Below are positions 19,608 to 28,364 of a stretch of 64,000 nucleotides of DNA, one piece after another. Position numbers and translations under genes: made by a program. How positions within the stretch are numbered: the stretch's first letter is position 1; every line of letters starts with the position of its first letter. This DNA comes from CAVTJL01 sp963828215 (GTDB lineage Bacteria; Pseudomonadota; Alphaproteobacteria; Geminicoccales; Geminicoccaceae): assembly GCA_963828215.1 (NCBI GenBank), contig CAWHFO010000068.1, positions 342,280-406,279 on the forward strand. Reading direction: 5' to 3'. The notes below the pieces were generated by a model, which was not told the DNA's origin, ran no database searches, and saw nothing but the letters and a program-made list of their open reading frames with translations.

Positions 19608-20382
19608 TCAGTCTTCCGTAAGCCAGTTCGGCGGGAAATAGTGCTTCAGCGCCTGCTCGCGCCGGGCGAGCTGGCCGGTCCGGCGCCAGGCCTCCAGCAT
19701 CGCTCGCGTCGGCGTGCGGGTCGCGATCCTCGGGCCGCCCGGCGCGAAGGGCCCGACCCGATAGAGGAGCGGCAGGCCCTTGCCTCGGTCGATGCCGGCG
19801 ATCTTGCAGTCGAGCCCCGGTGTGCCGCGCGGCTCGTCCGGCCCGTACTCGGTCAGGAAGACGTGCCGACCGATCACGGCCGTCTGCTTGCGTCGCGCGA
19901 ACCAGGGGCAGGCGTCGGGGTTCATCAGACGCGGATTGACGAAGTAGAGCGCGCCGTGCGTCGGGTCGGGGGCGTCTGGTGAGGGGTGCTCCGCAAGGCC
20001 GAAAGCTTCCGCCAGCGCCTTTCTGTCCGCCGCTCCCCGCACGATGAGGACCCGATCCGGCGCGGAGCGATCGGGATCGAGGAGCGCCGCCCGGAGCGAC
20101 GGCGATTCGTCGACCGGCTGGAACTGGCCGGGCTCGACCGTGACGGCGCAGTCGTGGCTCGGGAAGCGCGGGTCACGGGTCCGGTTCCGCACGACCCGAA
20201 TGACCGCGGCCATGCCGTCCGGCCCCTCGCCGCCAGCCTCGGCGTAGGCGATCATGGCGAGGCAGCGCGTGTCGCGGTCGCCGGTTGCAGCCGAGGCGGC
20301 GAGGCCGCAGGTCACGAGAAGGCACACGCCGACGACGGCGAGCCACGCTGTCCGCGCGATCGGGCCGCCTCCCCTCGGCCAT
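19608..20382 (-). CDS. Cell wall hydrolase (SleB-type hydrolase_2 domain), one frameshift
   Basis: The domain TRCLAMIAYAEAGGEGPDGMAAVIRVVRNR with HGALYFVNP and a following CPWF is the SleB-like hydrolase_2 fold, which cleaves peptidoglycan. ATG at 20382 has AAAGGA six bases upstream and reads MAEGRRP. Removing one base near 20361 continues into IARTAWLAVVGVCLLVTCGLA, a convincing signal peptide, giving 257 residues. Without that correction the only in-frame start would be a GTG inside the signal sequence. It is divergent from the ABC permease gene, with 171 bases between the starts. Confidence 0.72.
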
Positions 20383-20553
20383 GCGGTTCCTTTCCCCTGA
20401 GAGGCCGCGCCCAAGAAGCCCGAAGGCGGGCCGGCGCGCAAGCCTCCGCGCAGCCACGCGGCCTCGACAGCCGGCCGGACCGGCGATACCCATCCGAGGA
20501 GATCCACGGGCCGCGAGCCCGGCGGCCGGTGGGATCGGGGGAGCGGTCTCGGC

Positions 20554-21471
20554 ATGGAGGGCGGTGTGCTCGGCGCGTCGCGACGGTCCTGGCCGCGCGG
20601 TCTCGCGGACGGGAGGGCCGTGCCGATCGGTGTCGTGGTCGCGGCCCTCCTCGTCATCTGGTACGCGTTCGCCGTTTGGCTCAATGCCCCGCAGGTCATC
20701 GAGGGCTACGCGCGCAGCAAGACAGCCTGGACGGCGAGCCGCCTCGTCGCCGACACGCTCTCGATGCAACGGCCGGTCCTGCCGGCTCCGCACCAGATCC
20801 TGGAGGAGATGCGGAAGACGATCCTCGACACGCCGCCGACCTCGCGCCGCTCGCTCGTCTTCCATGCCTGGGTCACCCTCTCCTCGACGCTTCTGGGCTT
20901 CGTGCTCGGCACCCTTCTGGGCTGCGCGCTGGCGATCGGGATCGTCCACGTCGCGACACTCGAGCGCTCCCTGCTGCCCTGGATCATCGCCTCGCAAACC
21001 ATCCCGATCCTGGCGATAGCGCCCATGGTGGTGGTCGTACTGGGCGCCATCGGCCTGACCGGCCTTTTGCCCAAGGCCCTGATCTCCACCTATCTCTGCT
21101 TTTTTCCGGTCGCGATCGGCATGGTCAAGGGGCTGCGCTCGCCCGATCCGCTCCAGCTCGACCTGATGCGCACGTACAGCTCCACCGGCGGCCAGACCTT
21201 GCGCCTGCTGCGCTGGCCCTCGTCGCTGCCGTTTCTGTTCGCCAGCCTCAAGGTGGCGGTCGCGATCAGCCTCGTCGGCGCCATCGTCGGCGAGCTCCCG
21301 ACCGGCGCCCAGGCCGGCCTCGGCGCCCGCCTGCTCTCCGGGTCCTACTACGGCCAGACCGTGCAGATGTGGGCGGCCCTGATCACGGCCTCGATCCTGG
21401 CCGCGGTGCTGGTCGTCCTCGTCGGCATCGCCGAGCGGGTCGTGGCGCGGCTCATGGGCGACACGAGGTGA
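20554..21471 (+). CDS. ABC transporter permease (SsuC/ThiX/RibX-like)
   Basis: The 305-residue inner-membrane permease has about six hydrophobic segments. The EAA-type cytoplasmic loop region reads DLMRTYSSTGGQTLRLLRWPSSLPFLFASLKVA, typical of BPD permeases for sulfonates, pyrimidine precursors or flavins. ATG at 20554 follows a G-rich GGGGGAG region. Its stop overlaps the GTG start of the next permease (GTGA), so the genes are translationally coupled. With the NMT1-type binding protein downstream it forms an importer, but no ATPase gene is present nearby. Confidence 0.85.
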   Translation: MEGGVLGASRRSWPRGLADGRAVPIGVVVAALLVIWYAFAVWLNAPQVIEGYARSKTAWTASRLVADTLSMQRPVLPAPHQILEEMRKTILDTPPTSRRSLVFHAWVTLSSTLLGFVLGTLLGCALAIGIVHVATLERSLLPWIIASQTIPILAIAPMVVVVLGAIGLTGLLPKALISTYLCFFPVAIGMVKGLRSPDPLQLDLMRTYSSTGGQTLRLLRWPSSLPFLFASLKVAVAISLVGAIVGELPTGAQAGLGARLLSGSYYGQTVQMWAALITASILAAVLVVLVGIAERVVARLMGDTR

Positions 21472-22587
21472 GGCCCAGATACGCACGGCTTCGCGGGCTT
21501 TCTCGTCCTGGCGGTGGCCGGGCTGCTGCTGCCGCTCGGCGGGGCGGGCTGGTGGTTCGGGCATCCGCTGCCGCTCTCTCTCGCGGCCCTCGCCCTCGGC
21601 GCCGGCATCTGGTCGCACGCCGAGCAGCAGCGCGATCTCAGGGCCGGGCTGCTGCTCGCCCTGGCCGTGCTGCTGGGCTCGCTGGCCCCGCTCCTCCTCG
21701 TCCTCGGCGCCGGCCCCATCGGCGCGGCCGCCGTCGGCCTCTGGCTCTTCCTGACGGCCCTCTTCCTGCTGGCCTGGCGGGCAATGGGCATCCTGGCCGG
21801 CCTCAGGACCCCGGACCGGCGTCGCCAGCGACTGGCCCGGCTGCTGGTGCCGGTGCTGTTCGGCCTGGGGCTGCTCTATGTCTGGCAGCTCCTGGTGCTG
21901 GCCTTCGGCGTGCCCCGTGTGCTGCTGCCGAGCCCCTCGGCCATCGGGCAGGCCCTCGCCGGCAACGTCCCGACGCTCGCTGCGGACTTCCGGCAGACCT
22001 TCCTCAAATGCGTCGTCCCGGGCTGGATCATGGGCTGCGGGTCGGGCCTGCTCGTGGCGGTGCTGGTCGACCGGGTGCCGTTCCTGCAGCGCGGGCTCCT
22101 GCCGCTCGGCAACCTGGTCTCGGCCCTGCCGATCGTCGGCGTCGCCCCCATCATGGTGATGTGGTTCGGCTTCGGCTGGGAGTCGAAGGCCGCCGTGGTC
22201 GTCGTCATGACGTTCTTCCCGATGCTGGTGAACGCGGTGACCGGGCTCGCCAGCGCCGGGCGGATCGAGCAGGACCTGATGCGGTCCTACGCCGCCGGCT
22301 ACGCCACGACCCTCCTGAAACTCCGGCTCCCCACGGCCCTCCCGTTCGTCTTCAACGCCCTCAAGATCAACAGCACCCTGGCGCTGATCGGCGCCATCGT
22401 CGCCGAGTTCTTCGGCACGCCCATCGTCGGCATGGGCTTTCGCATCTCGACCGAGGTCGCGCGCATGGACCTCGACATCGTCTGGGCCACCATCGCCGTC
22501 GCGGCGGTCGCGGGCTCGCTCTTCTACGGGCTGCTGGCGCTGGTCGAGCGGAGTCTCACCTTCTGGCATCCCTCCTACCGCGGCTGA
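21468..22587 (+). CDS. Second ABC transporter permease of the same importer, one frameshift near the start
   Basis: The gene starts most plausibly at GTG 21468, overlapping the preceding stop. Reading VRPRYARLRG and then, after removal of one base near 21505, FLVLAVAGLLLPLG gives 372 residues. Without the correction a start at GTG 21514 is possible. The C-terminal half is a normal BPD permease domain (PSPSAIGQAL, then DLMRSYAAGYATTLLKLRLPTALPFVFNALKI as EAA loop). The N-terminal half adds a hydrophobic region of extra segments not usual in SsuC-like permeases. Two different permeases in tandem suggest a heterodimeric channel. Confidence 0.8.
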
Positions 22588-22708
22588 GCAGGCGCATTGG
22601 AGCCGGGGGCTGCGCCCGATGAGGCCCGCTGACAAGCCTCGGCAGCTGTGCTTCAACATCGCGCAGCCGGAAAAGGTGGCCCGGCGGGCACGAGAGGGGG
22701 GCGCTAGG

Positions 22709-23710
22709 ATGAGATCGGGCAGCCTGGCCGTTGCGGCGGCTCTGCTGGTGGCGGGCGGGGCCGCGCATGCGGCCGACAAGCTCACCCTGCAGCTCAAATG
22801 GGTCACGCAGGCGCAGTTCGGCGGCTACTACGTCGCCCAGGACAAGGGCTATTACAAGGACGAGGGCCTGGACGTCACGATCAAGCCCGGCGGCCCCGAC
22901 GTGGCGCCCGAGCAGGTGATCGCCGGCGGTGGCGCCGACGTGGTGGTCGACTGGATGCCGGCGGCGCTGGCGGCCCGGGAGAAGGGCGTGCCGCTCGTCA
23001 ACATCGCCCAGATGTTCAAGAAGTCGGGCATGGAGCTCACCTGCCGCAAGGATACCGGCATCAAGGACCCGAAGACCGACTTCAAGGGCAAGACCCTGGG
23101 CGTCTGGTTCTCCGGCAACGAGTATCCCTTTCTCTCCTGGATGGCGCATCTCGGCCTCTCGACCAAGGGCGGCCCCGACGGCGTGACGGTCCTGAAGCAG
23201 GGCTTCAACGTCGATCCCCTGCTCCAGAAGCAGGCCGACTGCATCTCGACGATGACCTACAACGAGTACTGGCAGATCATCGAGGCCGGCGTCCCGGCCA
23301 GCGAGCTGACCGTCTTCAAGTACGAGGACGAAGGCGTGGCGACGCTCGAGGACGGCCTCTACGTGCTCCAGAAGAGCCTCCAGGACCCGAAGATGGTCGA
23401 CCGCCTGGCGCGCTTCCTCAAGGCCTCGATCAAGGGCTGGGACTACGCCAAGGAGCATCCCGACGAGGCGGCCAAGATCGTGCTCGACAACGACACGACC
23501 GGTGCCCAGACGGAAGCCCACCAGCAGCGCATGATGGCCGAGATCGACAAGCTCCTGGCCGACGACCCGGCCAAGGTCGGCTATCTCGACCCCGCCGACT
23601 TCGAGCGGACCGTCAAGGTCCTCCTCTCCGGCGGCTCGGACCCCGTCATCTCCAAGCCCCCCCAGGGCGCCTGGACCCACGCGATCTGGGACGCGATGCA
23701 GAAGCCCTAG
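22709..23710 (+). CDS. NMT1/THI5-like ABC substrate-binding protein
   Basis: The 333-residue periplasmic protein has a signal peptide (SLAVAAALLVAGGAAHA). It shows the NMT1/THI5 pattern: LTLQLKWVTQAQFGGYYVAQDKGYYKDEGL, then TIKPGGPDV, and further GKTLGVWFSGNEY. Relatives bind hydroxymethylpyrimidine precursors, riboflavin, sulfonates or nitriles; the ligand is not certain here. ATG at 22709 has GAGAGGGGG nine bases upstream. It ends the importer operon; the next 281 bases up to the island boundary hold no gene I can support. Confidence 0.87.
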   Translation: MRSGSLAVAAALLVAGGAAHAADKLTLQLKWVTQAQFGGYYVAQDKGYYKDEGLDVTIKPGGPDVAPEQVIAGGGADVVVDWMPAALAAREKGVPLVNIAQMFKKSGMELTCRKDTGIKDPKTDFKGKTLGVWFSGNEYPFLSWMAHLGLSTKGGPDGVTVLKQGFNVDPLLQKQADCISTMTYNEYWQIIEAGVPASELTVFKYEDEGVATLEDGLYVLQKSLQDPKMVDRLARFLKASIKGWDYAKEHPDEAAKIVLDNDTTGAQTEAHQQRMMAEIDKLLADDPAKVGYLDPADFERTVKVLLSGGSDPVISKPPQGAWTHAIWDAMQKP

Positions 23711-23991
23711 CGGCCGCGCTCCCCTTGCGAGCGGGCCGCCCGCGAGGGGCGGCCAAGCTCGCTCGCCGGGGGTAGCCTACATCTTCTCGCGGCCGGCCGA
23801 GATCGGTGCCACGTGATGGGCGCCGGGTCTGGCGCCCGATCCGGGAACGAGTTCTGCTGTTCCGCTGTTTGCTGCCCGATCGGCCAGAAGAGGCGCGCGC
23901 TGGCGAGCCCGAGCGCCATGTGCCGGGCCAGCTCATCCGGTCGGATCGATGGTGGAAGCGCAAGCTTCTCGGAGCGAACGATTTTACGTGA

Positions 23992-24036
23992 TGGTGCCCA
24001 GGGGCGGGTTCGAACCACCGACACGCGGATTTTCAG
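23992..24036. repeat. Left attachment repeat: displaced 3' half of tRNA-Phe (attL)
   Basis: The 45 bases match 59098-59142, the 3' half of the intact tRNA-Phe gene, at 43 positions, and then diverge at once. The match runs from the CCA end to the edge of the anticodon loop. Both differences lie in the T arm. This is the original 3' half of the chromosomal tRNA gene, cut off by the inserted element. It is not a functional tRNA gene because no 5' half follows. Confidence 0.9.
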
Positions 24037-24221
24037 ACATCGAATAGGCCCTTCCGGCGAGTACTCAGCCGGACCTAGGCGTACCGATAATCCCTTGCAA
24101 GTGGGGGAATCTGTCGTACCTTACACGCGGACATTGGTTCGCCTAAGGGCGCCTCAGTTCCTCCCGGATGAGCACTCCCTGAGGACTAAGCCGCCGGGCG
24201 AGCCACGCAGGGGACACGCGG

Positions 24222-25451
24222 ATGCGGCTCAACCAGCGTATCGTCGACGGCCTGACACTTCCCCCCGGCAAGCGCGACTATGTCGCATGGGATGACGAGG
24301 TTCCGGGGCTCGGCGTGCGCATCCAGGGTGAGAAGCGGACCTGGATCTGCCGGTTTCGGGTTCGGGGGCTCGGCAGCCAGAGACAGGTGACGCTCGGGCC
24401 GGTGGCTGCCCTGAAGCTCAAGGATGCGAGAGAGGCCGCCGGGCAGTACATCGCCGGGGCGAAGAAGGGCACGGACGTTGCCGCGGCCGAGCGGGAAGCA
24501 GCCGCTACGGCACGTCTGGCAGCGGAAGTGGTCAGCACCCGCAGGCTCGATGCCATCGTCACGCGGTACAAGGTGCACGCGGCGAAGACGCTACGGCCCT
24601 CCACCGTCCGCGAGGTCGTGAGATATCTCGATCGGCACTGGAAGCCGCTGCACGACCACATCGCCGACGAGCTGGACCGCCGGACCATCGTCGCCCGTCT
24701 GGAGGAAATAGCTGCCGAGAGCGGGCCGATCGCGGCGAACCGCGGCAAGGCCTATTTGTCGGCCGCCATCGCGTGGGGCGTCGAGCGTGGGCTGCTGTCG
24801 CAGAATCCCTGCATGGGTGTGCCGACCATTGGCAAGGAGACCCGGCGCGACCGCACGCTGACGGACCAGGAGGTCCGTACCCTGTGGCAAGCCCTGCCCG
24901 GTGGAGACTTCGGAGACATCCTCAAGCTGCTGCTCCTGCTCGGCCAGCGCCGCAGCGAGGTCGCCGACATGGCATGGTCGGAGCTGGACTTCGACAAGGC
25001 CGAGTGGGTCATTCCGGCCGAGCGGTCGAAGAACCACAAGCCGCACAGCGTACCGCTGCCCGAGGCCGCGCTGGCCATCCTCAAGGGCCGGAGACGGAGA
25101 CCTGACCGCAGCTACGTGTTCGGGGTCGGCCGGAGGGGCGGCTTCTCGGGCTTCGGGGCCTGCAAGGGGCGGCTGGACAAGGCAACCGGGCTCCCGCCGT
25201 GGGTGGTGCACGACTTGCGGCGGACGGCGGCTACAGGATTGCAGCGGCTCGGCATTCGACTTGAGGTTACTGAGGCATTACTTAATCACGTCTCAGGAAG
25301 TCGCGGCGGGATTGTTGGCGTCTATCAGCGCTATGGCTTCGAGACCGAGAAGCGAGCCGCGATCGAGGCGTGGGCGGCGCATCTTCTCGGGGTGGTTGAG
25401 GGGCGCGAGCCAGCGTCCAAGGTGGTGCCCCTGCGGGCGACGATCGGCTAG
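24222..25451 (+). CDS. int: Tyrosine recombinase (integrase) of the island
   Basis: The 409-residue integrase has an N-terminal arm-binding domain typical of P4-like integrases (DEVPGLGVRIQGEKRTWICRFRVRG). A core-binding domain covers roughly residues 100-200. The catalytic domain shows the first Arg in GQRRSEV near 240, HDLRRT near 328, NHVSG near 353, and the nucleophile Tyr in VYQRYGFE near 369. ATG at 24222 follows AGGGGA. It lies beside the left attachment repeat and reads inward. It should catalyse insertion into, and excision from, the tRNA-Phe gene. Confidence 0.93.
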   Translation: MRLNQRIVDGLTLPPGKRDYVAWDDEVPGLGVRIQGEKRTWICRFRVRGLGSQRQVTLGPVAALKLKDAREAAGQYIAGAKKGTDVAAAEREAAATARLAAEVVSTRRLDAIVTRYKVHAAKTLRPSTVREVVRYLDRHWKPLHDHIADELDRRTIVARLEEIAAESGPIAANRGKAYLSAAIAWGVERGLLSQNPCMGVPTIGKETRRDRTLTDQEVRTLWQALPGGDFGDILKLLLLLGQRRSEVADMAWSELDFDKAEWVIPAERSKNHKPHSVPLPEAALAILKGRRRRPDRSYVFGVGRRGGFSGFGACKGRLDKATGLPPWVVHDLRRTAATGLQRLGIRLEVTEALLNHVSGSRGGIVGVYQRYGFETEKRAAIEAWAAHLLGVVEGREPASKVVPLRATIG

Positions 25452-25518
25452 GCTGAGAGAGTTGCGACCCGCGGCGTTTGGCGCGCCCGGGTCGCTCGGC
25501 CACAGGAGAGGGACTCCA

Positions 25519-25902
25519 ATGGCGGCTCGAATCATCGGGCGTCGGACGCGTCCGCGCAAGGCCGCGGAAGGCGTCACCATTGCCGTGCCGGCGCTGCGGG
25601 CGAGGGCTACCCTCGTACCGCCGACGATCGCCGCTGGCGCCTCGGTGCAGGTGCCATCCGTGCGAGCTCGCGCTCGGCTCATGCTGCCGGAGATCGGGAG
25701 CGCGCCCCGCCGGACCGTCCGCAAGCGGGGGCGGCCGTCGCAAGTCGATTGGGACGCGCTCTTCGCCATGGCACCGGCGGTCGTCGCGAGATCGAAGCGC
25801 GCAGAGGCGCGATGGCTGGGCCGGTGGGCAAGGGCTCATGGGTTCGCCGTCACCGATGCTGCGCTGCTGACACAGCGGCAGCGAAGAGCCGGTCACCTCT
25901 GA
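25519..25902 (+). CDS. Small basic protein with AT-hook-like motif
   Basis: ATG at 25519 has AGGAGAG nine bases upstream. The 127-residue product is very basic and contains RKRGRPSQVDWDALFAMAP, in which RGRP resembles an AT hook. The C-terminal part (RSKRAEARWLGRWARAHGF) is helical. It probably binds DNA. It lies between the integrase and the iteron-like array and could be an accessory or excision factor, but I do not recognise a family. Confidence 0.55.
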   Translation: MAARIIGRRTRPRKAAEGVTIAVPALRARATLVPPTIAAGASVQVPSVRARARLMLPEIGSAPRRTVRKRGRPSQVDWDALFAMAPAVVARSKRAEARWLGRWARAHGFAVTDAALLTQRQRRAGHL

Positions 25903-25914
25903 GAGCCGCCCTCG

Positions 25915-25990
25915 AATTTGTTACAGTTGGAAGGCATTTTGTTTCAGTCGGCGCCTATTTTGTTCCACTTTCCCCGATTTTGTTTCAGTT
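25915..25990. repeat. Four direct repeats with 21-bp period (iteron-like array)
   Basis: The core ATTTTGTTTCAG occurs four times, starting at about 25915, 25936, 25957 and 25977, with one to three mismatches per copy (AATTTGTTACAG, ATTTTGTTTCAG, ATTTTGTTCCAC, ATTTTGTTTCAG). The spacing is 20-21 bases, two helical turns, as in iterons bound by plasmid Rep proteins. The array is AT-richer than its surroundings and lies upstream of the small gene at 26044 and the winged-helix gene at 26514. Origin function is an inference. Confidence 0.65.
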
Positions 25991-26043
25991 GTGCCGGGTT
26001 TGCGTAGGTGCTTCAAAGCTGGCTTCTGACTTGGGAGCCAATA

Positions 26044-26268
26044 ATGACGAGCGCCAAGAGCGAGCCCGACGACGAGGCCTTGGACGGCCTCGAATGGCTG
26101 CGCGTGAACATCTACCAGATGAGCAAGGCTTTCTACGGCCCGGGCGGACCCGCCCGCCGGCTGCCTGTCGTCGAGGTGTCTACCCATTCTCGGAAGGTCC
26201 GACGCCGAGATTGGCGCGCGGATATTGCGCGGCGCACCAGTATTCGCGAGCCGGCTCCGGTCGAATGA
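26044..26268 (+). CDS. Small hypothetical protein downstream of the iteron-like array
   Basis: ATG at 26044 has TGGGAG upstream. The 74-residue product reads MTSAKSEPDDEALDGLEWLRVNIY and ends RTSIREPAPVE. It has an acidic N-terminal third and a basic C-terminal third. No family is recognised. Its position directly behind the repeats suggests a role in or regulation by the replication module. Confidence 0.45.
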   Translation: MTSAKSEPDDEALDGLEWLRVNIYQMSKAFYGPGGPARRLPVVEVSTHSRKVRRRDWRADIARRTSIREPAPVE

Positions 26269-26513
26269 GGCATGGAAAAGGACGCCCGGGCGGGGGATGA
26301 CCCGCCACGGGCGGCAGTACTTCAGCCAAATCAGTCTGCCGTATCTGCCGCCCAGAACGCCGCTCCGCAAGCGGAAACGCTGACGCAGGGTCCGCGTGCA
26401 GGCCCGGCCTCGCCCGAGAGCGCCAGCGCCTCGCCGCCGCGAGCGCCGCCAAAGTCCTCGTGCAGTCCTCAGCGGAGCCGGCCGTGACCGCCCGCCGTCG
26501 TGCCGGGAGGCGC

Positions 26514-27026
26514 ATGACCCGGGACGGCCGCAGCGCCGGCAAGAGCGAGCCTTTCATCATGCTCGCGCGCCCGTTCCTACAGCGGCCCGTCTTCCGCAGG
26601 CTCCCGGGCGACGCGAAGAGCGTGCTCCTGGCGGCGTGGTCGCACTATGCCGGCCCGAACACCCTGCCCATCCCGTTGCCCGTGATCGCCACGGCAGCTC
26701 TGCTCGGCCTGGGGCGAGATGCTGTGACCCGCAGCATCAACCTCCTTCTCGCCCTCGGGCTCATCCGTTGCACCCGCGAGGCCGCCCGGCTCGGCCGCAA
26801 GGCCCGCCAGTTCGTCCTCTCCGAGGAATTCTTCACCTCCGAAGCCGGCGGATGCATCAAGCCCGACCGCAGCGCCCGTGGCCTCAGCGAGGCCGAGGTC
26901 GACGCCATCGTGGCTCGGCATTTTCCGCCGAGGCGCAACCCGCCAAAGGCTGAGCCGCCGCCACAGAAGCCGCCGACGCGGAAACGCCGCCGGCCGTCCC
27001 TCAGGGTGGTGCGCAATGGCCACTGA
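26514..27026 (+). CDS. Winged-helix/HTH replication-type protein
   Basis: ATG at 26514 follows GGGAGG by three bases. The 170-residue product contains FIMLARPFLQRPVFRRLPGDAK and then a helix-turn-helix region (PVIATAALLGLGRDAVTRSINLLLALGLIRC). This resembles N-terminal winged helices of plasmid and phage replication or partition regulators. The C-terminus is basic and proline-rich (PPPQKPPTRKRRRPSLRV). It is the best candidate for the protein that binds the 21-bp repeats upstream or the inverted repeats downstream. It is shorter than a full two-domain Rep protein. Confidence 0.6.
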   Translation: MTRDGRSAGKSEPFIMLARPFLQRPVFRRLPGDAKSVLLAAWSHYAGPNTLPIPLPVIATAALLGLGRDAVTRSINLLLALGLIRCTREAARLGRKARQFVLSEEFFTSEAGGCIKPDRSARGLSEAEVDAIVARHFPPRRNPPKAEPPPQKPPTRKRRRPSLRVVRNGH

Positions 27027-27319
27027 CCTGCACGCCCAGAGCCCCGCCGCCCGCCCCGCCCAGCCGGCGCAATTTTTTTGCCTCCCCTGCATCCGCGCCC
27101 GGAGAGCGTGCTGCCGCACGCAATGCACTCACTGCCACGCCAGCTCGCGGCTCGACGCGCGGTCAGCGTGCCGCTCGGTCGTCGTGGCAGGCGCCACCAC
27201 GATGGCCTCATGGGCGGGAAAGGGCGGCTCGCTTCGCTCATGGCGGCGGCGCGGCCAGTGCGGCCCGGCCCTTCCGTGCACCGTGCGTGCGCGTCCCCTC
27301 CATGGCTATATGAGAAGAC

Positions 27320-27456
27320 TCCCGACCATCGGGATACAAACTCGGCCAAAAAGGGCGTTTTGTATCCCGACCATCGGGATACAACACATTTTCGAGGCTT
27401 TTCGGCGCGCGTTGTATCCCGACCATCGGGACGATTGTATCCCGACCATCGGGACA
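27320..27456. promoter_or_regulatory. Cluster of four inverted-repeat operators
   Basis: The 15-bp sequence TCCCGACCATCGGGA occurs four times, centred near 27327, 27372, 27424 and 27447. The second copy extends to a perfect 11-bp inverted repeat with a 3-bp spacer (27360-27384, TTGTATCCCGA / TCGGGATACAA). The other copies keep one or both TTGTA flanks. The cluster sits in the 486-base gap between the winged-helix gene and the next gene, ending about 55 bases before its start. Such an array fits an operator for a repressor or partition protein, or a centromere-like site. Confidence 0.75.
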
Positions 27457-27512
27457 AGCGCTGCTCGGGTAGAACGCGACGCGACGCCATTCAACCGCCC
27501 TCGGAGGCGGCC

Positions 27513-28076
27513 GTGAAGCCCGATCCGGTGTGGGTCGCGCGGCTCGTGCGGGTGCTCGGGATGATGGGCTCCGAGCACGACGGCGAGGCGCTGGCGGCAG
27601 CCAGGGCGGCCGAGCGGACGCGGCGCGAGAAGGGTCTGACATGGGCGGACATCGTCAAGAAAACCGCCGGCACGACGAGCGGCGCGGCTGCTCCGCCGAA
27701 GCCGCCCCCTCGCCCGAAGCCTCAGCCGTCCCCTCGGCCTCGCCCGGAGGCTCGGCCTCGCCAGGATCATGGCTGGACGCCTCCGCCCGGGCATCATGAG
27801 CGCTGGCAGTTCTTCGATATCGACAATTTCGGTCCCGAGCACGACGCGGATCTTGCCGCGGTCGGCGAGCACGCGGCCGAGCTGGCCTCGATGCTCCTCA
27901 AAGTCCACAGCATCCAATGGAGCGACGCGGAGACGGCATTTCTGCGAGCGATGACGCGATGGCGCCGGCAGCCGACGCGGCGACAGTGCGCGTGGCTCGC
28001 GCTGCTCTGGGTGCGCTTCCTGGACCGGAAGAAAGAGACCGCCGAGCATGCCGGCGCCGAGGAAGCTACGGTCTGA
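27513..28076 (+). CDS. Plasmid/phage-type accessory protein, proline-rich middle
   Basis: GTG at 27513 has CGGAGG seven bases upstream. The N-terminus (WVARLVRVLGMMGSEHDGEALAAARAAERTRR followed by KGLTWADIV) matches a short conserved module common in alphaproteobacterial phage and plasmid hypothetical proteins, related to DUF2786-type sequences. A proline-rich linker follows, then a helical C-terminus (HAAELASMLLKV, RQCAWLALLWVRFL). Function is unknown. It lies just downstream of the four inverted repeats and may be controlled by them. The 288 bases after it hold a GAC-repeat stretch and no gene I can support. Confidence 0.6.
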   Translation: MKPDPVWVARLVRVLGMMGSEHDGEALAAARAAERTRREKGLTWADIVKKTAGTTSGAAAPPKPPPRPKPQPSPRPRPEARPRQDHGWTPPPGHHERWQFFDIDNFGPEHDADLAAVGEHAAELASMLLKVHSIQWSDAETAFLRAMTRWRRQPTRRQCAWLALLWVRFLDRKKETAEHAGAEEATV

Positions 28077-28364
28077 ATGCGGAGGTGCGGTCAGCGGGTG
28101 GCGGGGCTCCTCCTGGCGAGGACCACGGACGTGGCGGCGCGACGGCGCGGCCAGTCATCCCGCAGTCCTCACAAACGCTTTTCCAGGCCGAGCCCGGCGG
28201 CACCGGGCTAGAATGGATGACCGGGGCGCCGCAAACGCCCCGGTCGACGACGACGAGAGCGACAATGGCGACGACGACGACGACGATCAAGCGGGCGCTG
28301 GGTCCAACCTAGCCCGTCGCGATTCCTCTCCGCCGCGGCGGGCACCTCCCTGGAGGATTGGGCC

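Noticed and set aside
20400..20553. TPP or flavin riboswitch ahead of the NMT1-type importer
   Set aside because: I found none of the conserved core segments of these riboswitches.
20173..22806. An 877-codon open frame on the minus strand opposite the ABC permeases
   Set aside because: Antisense shadow of the permease genes; translation is Arg/Gln/Glu/Asp-rich without recognisable domains.
23992..24036. A tRNA-like sequence left of the integrase
   Set aside because: Only the 3' half of tRNA-Phe is present, so it is an attachment remnant, not a tRNA gene.
27320..27456. CRISPR-like short repeats
   Set aside because: Four palindromic copies at uneven spacing (45, 52, 23 bp) with no cas genes; an operator array fits better.
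28200..28300. A small acidic protein encoded by the GAC-repeat stretch
   Set aside because: There is no ribosome site, and the open frame runs into the topoisomerase gene out of frame.
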